A stretch of DNA of 23,471 nt. Source: Christensenella sp. UBA7102 (GTDB taxonomy: Bacteria > Bacillota > Clostridia > Christensenellales > UBA1750). Below are positions 6,968 to 15,486 of the stretch, in pieces; the first letter of the stretch is position 1; every line of letters starts with the position of its first letter. The position numbers and the translations under genes were made by a program. The notes beneath the pieces were generated by a model. It ran no database searches. It was not told where the DNA came from and worked only from the letters and a program-made list of their open reading frames with translations. The stretch is taken from positions 524-23,994 of the forward strand of contig DKYK01000061.1 in assembly GCA_002492415.1 (NCBI GenBank), in the 5' to 3' direction.

Positions 6968-7082
6968 CGGGAAGCCTGCGGGAGCGGCGCTGGTTTTTGC
7001 GATAAAGATGGGAAGGCATGACGAAAAATGAAAACTTTTGTGTATGCAGATGTGAATTTTTATGGGATTAACGCCATTTGCC

Positions 7083-7112
7083 TTGACAAAGGTTTCGACT
7101 GCGAATTAAAAT
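7083..7112 (+). promoter_or_regulatory. Probable promoter of the CARDB-like surface protein gene
   Basis: TTGACA (7083-7088) and TAAAAT (7107-7112) are separated by 18 bp. The predicted start, near 7118, lies about 70 nt before the preferred ATG 7188. Confidence 0.7.
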
Positions 7113-7153
7113 ATCAAGATGAAACGCAGGATGCCGGTCAACCGCATCCACAC

Positions 7154-7190
7154 AAGGAGGTGGCGGACGTTCCCCGTCCGTTTTGATATG
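7154..7190 (+). promoter_or_regulatory. Shine-Dalgarno separated from ATG by a perfect hairpin
   Basis: AAGGAGG (7154-7160) is 27 nt from ATG 7188, too far for normal initiation. Between them CGGACG (7164-7169) pairs perfectly with CGTCCG (7175-7180) around loop TTCCC. If folded, the hairpin removes 17 nt and leaves an effective spacing of about 10 nt. The arrangement decides the start choice and may be a translational switch. Confidence 0.6.
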
Positions 7191-8948
7191 AAAAAAGTTT
7201 TTGCGCTGGCGCTGACCCTGGCGCTGCTGCTGGCGGGTCTGCCGCCGCTGCGCGCGCAGACCGAGCAGCATGCCGAGCTGACAGCAAACGTCAAGCCCGT
7301 GGAGAACCAGGATGGAAACGTCGTGCTGGAGATCGACGTCACCGTGAAAAACGGCGCCCCCGAGCAGGCCATCAGCCTGGTGGAATTTCGCTATGAAAAC
7401 GAGCTGATCGCCTCGGTGGACAGCATCTCGGCGCGCAGCAGCGCCTTTGTGCGCTCCGTGCCGCTGCACATGAGCCTGACGGCCATGACCAGCGATGTGG
7501 AGGTGGAGGTCAGCTACATCGACTTTAACGGCGAGGCCATCAGCCGCTGGATGGTGGTGCAGGGCGAACAGGCGGAGCCAAAGCTCTCCTTTAAGCGCGT
7601 CGCGTCGGCAACCGCCGTGTCCGCAGGAGAGAGCGTCAAGCTGACATACATGGTCAAAAACGAGGGCAGCGTGCTGCTGAGCGACCTGCAGATCACCGAC
7701 GACCTGCCCGGCGTGGGCGAGGTGGGCAAGATCGATCTGCTCTATCCCGGCGATATGCGGGAGTTCAACGTCGAGGTCAAACTGGATCAGGACGTAAAAT
7801 CGCAGCCGCAGGTGCGCTATCACGCTTCCGGTTCCGCGCAGAGCGCCGTGCTGGTGCTCGACGCGCTGAGCCTGGTGATCTACAACCCCAAACTCACCGT
7901 CACGCTCAAGTCCGACGTGACCGCCGTGGAGGCGGGCGAAAGCGTGACGCTGGTGTGCTCGGTGGTCAACGAGGGCAACGTCGCCTTCCAAAACGTCGCC
8001 ATTTCCGACGCTACGCTGGGCACCATCATCGACTCGGCACAGATCGAGGTGGGCAAGGCCTACAGCTGGAATAAGCTGATCAAGCCCGTCAATTCGCAGA
8101 ATTACATGTTCACGGTGCGCGCGGTGGATCAGAGCGGAAAGAGCTATACCGCAACCTCCAACATCGTGTCCGTGGAGGTGGAGCAGCCCGCAAACCCCGA
8201 GGACGCCGACACGCTGGAGGCCTCCGTCACGGCCAACACCAGGGAATTGGAACAGCCGGGCGAGATCACTTTTAATCTGCTGCTGCGCAACACCGGTACG
8301 CAGGATATCACGGGCATCGCCGTCAGCGATCAGAACGGCGCGGTGCTCGAGCGCATCAATTCACTGCCGCCGGGGGACAAGATTCTGCCCATCGCGGTGA
8401 ATGTGACCGAGACTTGCGACACCTATTTCGTGGTGGACGCCACGATGGCCAGCGGCACCAAGGTACAGCGCGTCACCGTGCCCATGACCATCACCGTGGG
8501 CGTGGTGCAGAAGGGCGAAGCAACGCCCTCGCCCGCCGTCAGCCCCGAACCTACGCCGCTGGTCACGGTCAACAACGGCGCGCAGCGCGGCATCGCGCCT
8601 TGGATCATCGCGCTGCTCATCGTGGTCGCACTGCTCATCGTGGCGTGCGTGGTGGTGCTGGTGCTGCTGCAGGCGCGCGCTAGAGGACGCCGGTACGAAG
8701 AGGAGGACGACTATCTGCCCCCGCCCAGCTATGGCCGCCCGCGTGAGGATGACGCGCCGCCGGCCGATCCTTACGACTACCGCGACGAGATCAGCCGCGT
8801 GGCCACGGAGTATTCCCGCCCCGTGCCCTCCGAGGAGCCGCCGCCGCGCCGCCGACCCCAGCCCGCGCCCGACGAAGAGGAGGACGTGCGCACCGTCTAC
8901 AAGGCGCCCAGGCCGCACGCCGAGCCCCACACCCGCCGCAACGATTAG
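7188..8948 (+). CDS. Membrane-anchored surface protein with repeated CARDB/DUF11-like domains
   Basis: This 586-residue protein has a signal peptide (MKKVFALALTLALLLAGLPPLRAQ, cut near 23), an extracellular region to about 465, one membrane helix (about 471-493) and a cytoplasmic tail rich in Pro, Asp, Glu and Arg (494-586). The extracellular part holds at least three immunoglobulin-like repeats sharing the pattern AGESVKLTYMVKNEG...L.ITD: about 133-245, 247-360 and 365-455, after a first domain at about 25-130. This fits the CARDB/DUF11 style (adhesion-like beta-sandwiches). A Pro/Ser/Thr-rich spacer (TPSPAVSPEPTP) precedes the helix. No catalytic motif is visible. ATG 7188 is preferred because it starts a canonical signal peptide. 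An in-frame ATG at 7119 would sit at the predicted transcript start and bury that peptide. Monocistronic, with its own promoter and terminator. Function unknown; an envelope or sensor-coupling role is possible. Confidence 0.82.
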   Translation: MKKVFALALTLALLLAGLPPLRAQTEQHAELTANVKPVENQDGNVVLEIDVTVKNGAPEQAISLVEFRYENELIASVDSISARSSAFVRSVPLHMSLTAMTSDVEVEVSYIDFNGEAISRWMVVQGEQAEPKLSFKRVASATAVSAGESVKLTYMVKNEGSVLLSDLQITDDLPGVGEVGKIDLLYPGDMREFNVEVKLDQDVKSQPQVRYHASGSAQSAVLVLDALSLVIYNPKLTVTLKSDVTAVEAGESVTLVCSVVNEGNVAFQNVAISDATLGTIIDSAQIEVGKAYSWNKLIKPVNSQNYMFTVRAVDQSGKSYTATSNIVSVEVEQPANPEDADTLEASVTANTRELEQPGEITFNLLLRNTGTQDITGIAVSDQNGAVLERINSLPPGDKILPIAVNVTETCDTYFVVDATMASGTKVQRVTVPMTITVGVVQKGEATPSPAVSPEPTPLVTVNNGAQRGIAPWIIALLIVVALLIVACVVVLVLLQARARGRRYEEEDDYLPPPSYGRPREDDAPPADPYDYRDEISRVATEYSRPVPSEEPPPRRRPQPAPDEEEDVRTVYKAPRPHAEPHTRRND

Positions 8949-8955
8949 CCTCATC

Positions 8956-8998
8956 GCCCGCCAAAGGTCAAACCCTTGGGCGGGCTTCATTGTTGTTT
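8956..8998 (+). terminator. Probable terminator after the surface protein gene
   Basis: GCCCGCCAAAGG (8956-8967) pairs with CCTTGGGCGGGC (8974-8985) with a single mismatch and a 6-nt loop. The tail TTCATTGTTGTTT is T-rich but interrupted, so termination may be partial. Confidence 0.7.
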
Positions 8999-9035
8999 AA
9001 TGGTTTTTTTCGCTTTGGGCGGCGTCGCGGGCATT

Positions 9036-9128
9036 GGAGCCGGATGAGTCCGGCGCTCCGGTCCGCTTTTTTCGGGAACGATCTGCCGTACTGTTTTTTT
9101 CAAAACGCTCGTTCCATCCGCAGGCGGG
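9036..9128 (+). repeat. Intergenic repeat, copy A (hairpins, related to 22087-22179)
   Basis: Two hairpins are visible: GGAGCCGGA (9036-9044) with TCCGG-cg-CTCC (9049-9059), and perfect GGAACGA (9075-9081) with TCGTTCC (9109-9115). Positions 9090-9111 match 22119-22140 at 19 of 22 bases, and 9112-9128 match 22163-22179 at 16 of 17. The shared blocks are in the same order and orientation, so this is a dispersed repeat and not chance similarity. No transposase is nearby. Confidence 0.65.
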
Positions 9129-9151
9129 CTTACTTCATAACACGATGTTTG

Positions 9152-9180
9152 TTGAAAGAACGGGGACTTTGGGGTATAAT
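9152..9180 (+). promoter_or_regulatory. Strong sigma-A promoter of the 9218-13065 operon
   Basis: TTGAAA (9152-9157), a 17-bp spacer and TATAAT (9175-9180) are nearly consensus. Transcription should start near 9187, about 31 nt before ATG 9218. Confidence 0.88.
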
Positions 9181-9217
9181 AAAACTCGAAAAAGGTGTGC
9201 GGGGGTGTGTTTGCGCG

Positions 9218-9892
9218 ATGGAGCGTGCGGAGTTTGCGGGCATTCGGCCGGAGCTGCTGGAATATCTGATGGGCATTTCGATGAACAATTACCGGGAGTA
9301 TTTTCTCGCCACGCGGCAGGCGTATGAGCGCGACGTCAAGCGCCCGCTCTACGCGCTTGCCGGGGCGCTCGTGCCCACCGCGCTGGCCATCGATGAGGAC
9401 ATGGAGCAGCGCCCCAGCCACATCGTCTCGCGCATCCGGCGGGACACGCGCTTTACCAAGGACAAGTCGCCCTATCGCAGCAACATGTGGCTGAGCTTTC
9501 ATCCCACGGGACGGCCCAAGAGCGAGTGCTTCGGGCTGTATTACGACATCAGCCCCCGGGGCAGCTGCTATGGCGGGGGCTTCTACGACTGCGACCCCGG
9601 GCGGGCGCGCTGGCTGCGCGGAAAGATACTGCGCCAGCAGGAGCAGTTTCTCCAGGCGCTGTGCGCGCCGGAATTTGCGGCGCACTACCGCGTGCTGGGC
9701 GAGGACTACAAGCGCATGGACATACCGGATGGGCTGGACCCCCGGCTGCACGCGCTCTACCGCAAAAAGAGCTTCTACGTCGAGCACAGCGATGGGCTGG
9801 ACGCGTGCATCGAGCAGCCGGAATACGCGCAGCGCATCGCGCGGGGATTGCTGCTGCTTGGGCCGCTCTATCACCTGATGATGACGGAATAG
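9218..9892 (+). CDS. DUF2461 family protein
   Basis: I recognise this 224-residue protein as DUF2461 (TIGR02453-like), a widespread family of unknown function. Features shared with the family are the opening region around NNYREYFLATRQAYERDVKRPL, the segment RIRRDTRFTKDKSPYRSNMWLSFHPTGR (about 70-97) and SPRGSCYGGGFYDCDPGRARWLRGKI. No enzymatic motif, signal peptide or membrane helix is evident. ATG 9218 is chosen because it follows the predicted transcript start by about 31 nt; GGGGG at 9201-9205 is a weak Shine-Dalgarno 12 nt upstream. GTG 9197 in the same frame would lack spacing. It is the first gene of a five-gene operon; the next gene begins 12 bp after its stop, which overlaps the next ribosome binding site. 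Confidence 0.86.
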   Translation: MERAEFAGIRPELLEYLMGISMNNYREYFLATRQAYERDVKRPLYALAGALVPTALAIDEDMEQRPSHIVSRIRRDTRFTKDKSPYRSNMWLSFHPTGRPKSECFGLYYDISPRGSCYGGGFYDCDPGRARWLRGKILRQQEQFLQALCAPEFAAHYRVLGEDYKRMDIPDGLDPRLHALYRKKSFYVEHSDGLDACIEQPEYAQRIARGLLLLGPLYHLMMTE

Positions 9893-9904
9893 GAGGGCAA
9901 GACG

Positions 9905-10447
9905 ATGGATGCCATCGAAGCCATGACCACAAGGCGGTCCATCCGCAAGTTTACGGACGATCCGGTGCGGCCGGAGGATTTGGAGAGAATACTTACCTGC
10001 GGCAGGCTCGCGCCCACGGGCGTCAACCGGCAGCCCTGGCGCTTTGTCGTGGTGCGCGACCCGGAGATGCGCGCGCGTGTGGCGCAGGCGACGGATTACG
10101 GCAAGTTCATCGCGGACGCGCCGGTAGTGGTCGCGGTGGTCATCGACGAGAAACGGGCGGCCTGCCCGCACGAGGACAGCGCTGCCGCCACCTGCAATAT
10201 GCTCAACGCGGCGCACGCGCTGGGCTACGGCGGCTGCTGGATCGGCGCGAACGGCTACGCGCCGCTGCGCGAGGATCCCAGCGACCCCCACAACGTGCCC
10301 TATAACACCTCAATGCGCGTAGGAAGCGTGCTCGGCGTGCCCGAGGGTTGGCGCGTGATGAGCGTATTTTGCATCGGCGTGCCGGCGGAAGAAGCGCAGC
10401 GCCACAAGAAGAGCCTTCAGGAGATTGTCTCCTACGACCATTTTTAG
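9905..10447 (+). CDS. Nitroreductase-family flavoprotein
   Basis: This 180-residue protein has the short nitroreductase fold: the N-terminal FMN-phosphate segment TTRRSIRKF (8-16), the LAPTGVNRQPWRFVVVRDPE segment (about 36-55) with the usual Asn-Gln-Pro-Trp, and GYGGCWIGA (about 112-120). Family members are homodimeric FMN enzymes reducing nitroaromatics, quinones, flavins or enones with NAD(P)H; some have quite different physiological roles. The native substrate is unknown. ATG 9905 has AGGAGGG (9891-9897) 7 nt upstream. It lies second in the operon, 12 bp after DUF2461 and 21 bp before the phosphohexomutase. Nothing in it is truncated; the length is normal for the smaller nitroreductases (about 170-200). 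Confidence 0.9.
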   Translation: MDAIEAMTTRRSIRKFTDDPVRPEDLERILTCGRLAPTGVNRQPWRFVVVRDPEMRARVAQATDYGKFIADAPVVVAVVIDEKRAACPHEDSAAATCNMLNAAHALGYGGCWIGANGYAPLREDPSDPHNVPYNTSMRVGSVLGVPEGWRVMSVFCIGVPAEEAQRHKKSLQEIVSYDHF

Positions 10448-10468
10448 GATAACGGAGTGAAAGCATTC

Positions 10469-11938
10469 ATGCAGAAGCATTTGAAGCTGGTCAGCGGCAG
10501 CGACCTGCGCGGCGTGGCCGTGGACATTGGCGGCGGCATCAACTTTGATCGGGAGACGGCGCGCAGCGCGGCCTTTCAATTTGCGACCCTTCTGCGGGAG
10601 CAGACGGGAAAAAACGCGCTGACCGTGGCCGTTGGGCACGACCCGCGGCTGTCGCACGGGGAGCTGGCGGCGGGCGCGCTGGAGGGCCTGGGCGCGTCGA
10701 GTGTCAGGGTGCTGGACTGCGGGCTGTGCACCACGCCCGCCATGTTCATGACCACGGTGGACTTAAGGTGCGACGGCGCCATCATGATCACGGCCTCGCA
10801 CCTGCCCTTTGAGCGCAACGGCATGAAGTTCATCACCGCAAAGGGCGGATTGGAGTCGGCGCAGGTCAGGAAAATCGCGCTGCAGATGGAGGACGTGGCG
10901 CCCGCGCAGCCCGAAGTGGAAAAGGTGGACTATCTTTCGGCCTACGCCCAGGGCCTGGTGGACTTTATCCGCCGGGAGACGGGCAGCGAGCGGCCGCTGA
11001 CGGGCAAACGCATCGTGGTGGACGCGGGCAACGGCTCGGGCGGGTTCTTCGCCGAGCGCGTGCTGGCGACGCTGGGCGCGGATATTCAGGGCAGTCAGTA
11101 CCTCGACCCCAACGGCCTGTTTCCCAACCACATCCCCAACCCGGAGGACGCAGGCGCGATGCAGGCCATCTGCCGCGCGGTGCTGGACAGCCATGCCGAC
11201 GCGGGCGTCATCTTTGACGCCGACTGCGATCGCGCCGCCGTAGTGGATGAGCACGGCACGCCCATCAACCGCAACCGGCTCATCGCGTTGCTGTCCGCCA
11301 TCTACCTGGAAAAGTGCCCGGGCGGCACCATCGTGACGGACTCGGTGACCAGCGCCGGGCTGACCCGGTTCATCGAGGGGCTGGGCGGCAAGCACCTGCG
11401 CTACCGCAGAGGGTACAAAAACGTAATCGACAAGGCCATTGAGCTGGGCGAGCAGGGCATCCCGTGTCCCATGGGCATCGAAACCAGCGGTCACTGCGCG
11501 TTTGCGGAAAACTATTACCTGGACGACGGCGCATACATGGCGGCTCGGCTGATGGTGGAGCTGGCCAGGCGCGGCGACCTGACCAGCCTGATCGAAGGGC
11601 TGGAGGAGCCGGCCGAGGAGAAGGAGATCCGCCTGCGCCTGACCAACGAGGACTTCCGTCCCGATGGCGAGCGCATCATCGAGCGCGTTAGGCAGGCCAT
11701 TGGGCAGCGCGCGGACTGGTCGGCCAACGCGGACTATGAGGGCGTCAAGGCGACGGTGCGTCTTCCCGGCGGCGAGGGCTTCATCCTGGTGCGGCTCAGC
11801 CTGCACGACCCAGTGGCGCCCGTCAACATCGAATCCGACGTGGCGGGCGGCGTGAAGGAGATGGCGGCGCAGCTGCTTGACGTGCTCTCGGGCGCTGCGG
11901 GCGTGGATCTGTCGCCGCTGGCGGCCGCTGCGAGGTGA
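10469..11938 (+). CDS. Phosphohexomutase (phosphomannomutase/phosphoglucomutase-like, variant subfamily)
   Basis: This 489-residue enzyme belongs to the alpha-D-phosphohexomutases, which shift phosphate between C1 and C6 of hexose phosphates. The phosphoserine loop is TASHLPFERNGMKF with Ser110; the metal loop is DADCDR (250-255; usual DGDGDR); the sugar loop is ETSGH (338-342); the phosphate-binding loop is RLSLHDP (442-448; usual RxSGTEP). From memory, these variant loops resemble the plant plastid phosphoglucosamine-mutase-like subfamily and bacterial relatives more than classical ManB or GlmM, so the substrate is uncertain. ATG 10469 is preferred, with ACGGAG 11 nt upstream; GTG 10457 is possible but lacks a site. 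It overlaps no gene, and its stop is within the next gene's ribosome binding site. It is cytoplasmic. A second, different phosphohexomutase lies at 16004. Confidence 0.87.
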   Translation: MQKHLKLVSGSDLRGVAVDIGGGINFDRETARSAAFQFATLLREQTGKNALTVAVGHDPRLSHGELAAGALEGLGASSVRVLDCGLCTTPAMFMTTVDLRCDGAIMITASHLPFERNGMKFITAKGGLESAQVRKIALQMEDVAPAQPEVEKVDYLSAYAQGLVDFIRRETGSERPLTGKRIVVDAGNGSGGFFAERVLATLGADIQGSQYLDPNGLFPNHIPNPEDAGAMQAICRAVLDSHADAGVIFDADCDRAAVVDEHGTPINRNRLIALLSAIYLEKCPGGTIVTDSVTSAGLTRFIEGLGGKHLRYRRGYKNVIDKAIELGEQGIPCPMGIETSGHCAFAENYYLDDGAYMAARLMVELARRGDLTSLIEGLEEPAEEKEIRLRLTNEDFRPDGERIIERVRQAIGQRADWSANADYEGVKATVRLPGGEGFILVRLSLHDPVAPVNIESDVAGGVKEMAAQLLDVLSGAAGVDLSPLAAAAR

Positions 11939-11942
11939 GCGT

Positions 11943-12569
11943 ATGCTGAACGAGCAGGGCTTTGATCTGTGGGCGGACGGCTACGACCGCGACGTCGGGC
12001 TGTCCGAAGAGGCGGACGACTATCCCTTTGCGGGGTACCGCGCGGTGCTGGGCGGCGTATACGCGGAGGTGCTGCTGCGCGGCGGCGGGCGCGTGCTCGA
12101 CCTGGGCTGCGGCACGGCGGTGCTGACCGCGCGGCTGTACGCGGCGGGCTGCGACGTGACCGCAGTGGATTTCTCACAGAATATGCTGGACATCGCGCGG
12201 AGGAAGATGCCCGGCGCGCGGCTGCTGCGCTGTGGAATCGACGAGGCGCCCGAACGCCTGGCAGGGGAGCGCTTTGACGCGATCCTGAGCACCTACGCGC
12301 TGCACCACTTTGCGGATGCTGAAAAGCGTGCGCTGTTTGCCCGGCTGCGCAGGCTACTGCGGCCCGGCGGCGTGCTGTGCGTGGGCGACGTCGCATTTGA
12401 AACCCGGGCGCAGCAGGATGCCTGCCGCGCCAAGGCCGGAGACGAGTGGGACGGGGACGAGTTCTACTTTGCGGCCGAGGATTGGCGCGACGTGCCGGGC
12501 TACGCCGTGCGGTTCGACAAAAAGTCGCACTGCGCGGGCGTGCTGACGCTGACAAGGGGGGTAGAATGA
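11943..12569 (+). CDS. Class I SAM-dependent methyltransferase
   Basis: This 208-residue protein has the Rossmann methyltransferase fold. Motif I is VLDLGCGTAVLTARL (51-65), followed by the acidic end of strand 2 in VTAVDFSQNMLDIARRK (72-88), then FDAILSTYALHHF and the post-motif LRPGGVLCVGD. The opening FDLWADGYDRDV and overall pattern resemble YrrT-type methyltransferases, but the substrate (small molecule or macromolecule) cannot be read. ATG 11943 has GAGGTGA (11932-11938) just upstream, overlapping the stop of the preceding gene; an in-frame extension to 11877 lies inside that gene and is not needed. The next gene starts 1 bp after its stop. Cytoplasmic. Confidence 0.87.
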   Translation: MLNEQGFDLWADGYDRDVGLSEEADDYPFAGYRAVLGGVYAEVLLRGGGRVLDLGCGTAVLTARLYAAGCDVTAVDFSQNMLDIARRKMPGARLLRCGIDEAPERLAGERFDAILSTYALHHFADAEKRALFARLRRLLRPGGVLCVGDVAFETRAQQDACRAKAGDEWDGDEFYFAAEDWRDVPGYAVRFDKKSHCAGVLTLTRGVE

Positions 12570-12570
12570 A

Positions 12571-13065
12571 ATGAATCGGAAGCAAGGAATCGCGGCGCTG
12601 CTCGTGCTGCTTGCGCTGCTGCTGACGGGCTGCGCGTCCGTGATGGATAGCGAGGCGGCGTACATCGCCAAAGCGCGTCAGGTCATTCCCGTCTCCGACG
12701 CGGAAACGATCGACATTCGCTATGCCGGCGCGGTGGAGCGCGAGGGCAAAGCGCTGCTGTGGTGCATCTCGGGCGGCGAATACCAGGCGCACACGGTTCT
12801 TCCGATGGAGTGCAGCGTTGCGGACGGCGGTTACCGGTTCGAGCGCGCCGCAAAGCCCGTCGGGATGGCTGCGGACGCCGCCTATGTCCGCTGGCAGGGT
12901 GGGGTCTGCTTCTGCATCGACAACGCGGATTGCGCCTTGCTGCGCATCGCGGATGAAAACGGTACGCGCGATGTGGAGATTGACACGCTGCCCAAGCTCA
13001 TTTACAATGAAACCGTGCCCTCTGAGTTCGTACTGCTGGACGCGGACGGCGCGGTTTTGCAATAG
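12571..13065 (+). CDS. Small lipoprotein of unknown function
   Basis: I do not recognise a family for this 164-residue protein. It starts with a lipoprotein signal peptide (MNRKQGIAALLVLLALLLTGC; lipobox LTGC, Cys21), so it is probably anchored outside the membrane. The mature part is short and beta-rich in appearance, with cysteines at the exported side (LLWCISGG, PMECSV, VCFCIDNADC) that could form disulfides. ATG 12571 has AAGGGGGG (12554-12561) upstream and starts 1 bp after the methyltransferase stop, so it ends the operon. The last third also carries a promoter-like sequence (12980-13008) aimed at the transketolase gene. Confidence 0.78.
   Translation: MNRKQGIAALLVLLALLLTGCASVMDSEAAYIAKARQVIPVSDAETIDIRYAGAVEREGKALLWCISGGEYQAHTVLPMECSVADGGYRFERAAKPVGMAADAAYVRWQGGVCFCIDNADCALLRIADENGTRDVEIDTLPKLIYNETVPSEFVLLDADGAVLQ
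12980..13008 (+). promoter_or_regulatory. Promoter inside the lipoprotein gene, probably for transketolase
   Basis: A perfect TTGACA (12980-12985), 17-bp spacer and TACAAT (13003-13008, five of six) lie within the coding sequence of the lipoprotein gene. The transcript would start near 13015, about 90 nt before the transketolase ATG. Because the codons also encode IDTLPKLIYNE, the match could be chance, but no other good promoter precedes the transketolase gene and no terminator lies between. Confidence 0.6.
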
Positions 13066-13104
13066 ACCAAGTGAACCATGATTTTGAATATGGAGGGAAT
13101 ATCC

Positions 13105-15084
<1,980 letters not shown>

Positions 15085-15134
15085 AATATAAAACCGGTAT
15101 TTTGTGCGATAAATAAAGAAATAGACGATTGAAT

Positions 15135-15201
15135 ATTCGCTCAAGAGTGGACTTGTGCGCGGTTGCGCAGCGTAAATCTGCTCTTGAGCGGATTTCTTTT
15201 G
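15135..15201 (+). terminator. Terminator-like nested hairpin after transketolase
   Basis: ATTCGCTCAAGAG (15135-15147) pairs with CTCTTGAGCGGAT (15181-15193), 13 bp with one wobble. The loop carries its own hairpin TGCGC-GGTT-GCGCA (15156-15169). ATTTCTTTT follows, a moderate T tract. Confidence 0.75.
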
Positions 15202-15322
15202 GGGAATATGGTTACGATGATGTTAATAGACTCAATTAACACGCGCAACATCGATAACGCCCGCTTCGCCAAACGCAGCATAAAGCGGAATGCGCTATAC
15301 CCTGGCAGCCTACGCGCATAGA

Positions 15323-15350
15323 TTGCGCGCCCGCATCAATCTGTTAAAAT
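15323..15350 (+). promoter_or_regulatory. Second possible promoter upstream of the GNAT gene
   Basis: TTGCGC (15323-15328), 16 bp, then TAAAAT (15345-15350) preceded by TGT, an extended -10. It is weaker than the promoter at 15419-15447 and may be chance. Confidence 0.35.
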
Positions 15351-15418
15351 GAGAAGAATACCTATACATGAATGGTCTTTGTAACCTCCATTCACTCCGC
15401 TCCGCCACGCCTGCCCTG

Positions 15419-15447
15419 TTCCCAAATCCGCCCAACTATGCTATAAT
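15419..15447 (+). promoter_or_regulatory. Probable promoter of the GNAT/phosphoglucomutase operon
   Basis: TTCCCA (15419-15424), 17 bp, and a perfect TATAAT (15442-15447) with upstream TGC, giving an extended -10. The start would be near 15454, about 33 nt before ATG 15487. Confidence 0.75.
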
Positions 15448-15486
15448 AAACCCATCGAAACCGGGTGAAAGGGAACTGTTTGGGAT

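Larger units (their letters stand above)
15085..15486. other. Gene-free 402-base region between transketolase and GNAT gene
   Basis: The stretch holds the nested terminator, then further stems: GTTACGATG (15211-15219) with CATCG-A-TAAC (15249-15258), enclosing TGTTAAT (15221-15227) with ATTAACA (15235-15241); and CCGCTT (15261-15266) with AAGCGG (15283-15288). Two promoter-like sequences follow (15323-15350 and 15419-15447). I see no convincing small gene; a 40-codon frame at 15368-15490 lacks a ribosome binding site and has a promoter in the middle. Confidence 0.55.

Noticed and set aside
4170..7019. A 949-codon open frame on the minus strand, antisense to the importer genes
   Set aside because: It is a shadow caused by GC-rich codons of the plus-strand genes; its translation is rich in His, Gly and Val with no domain, and the plus strand encodes recognisable proteins.
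7018..7071. A 17-codon frame with three Cys codons before the surface protein promoter
   Set aside because: The purine-rich stretch ahead is too close to the ATG, and it lies between a terminator and the next promoter; probably chance.
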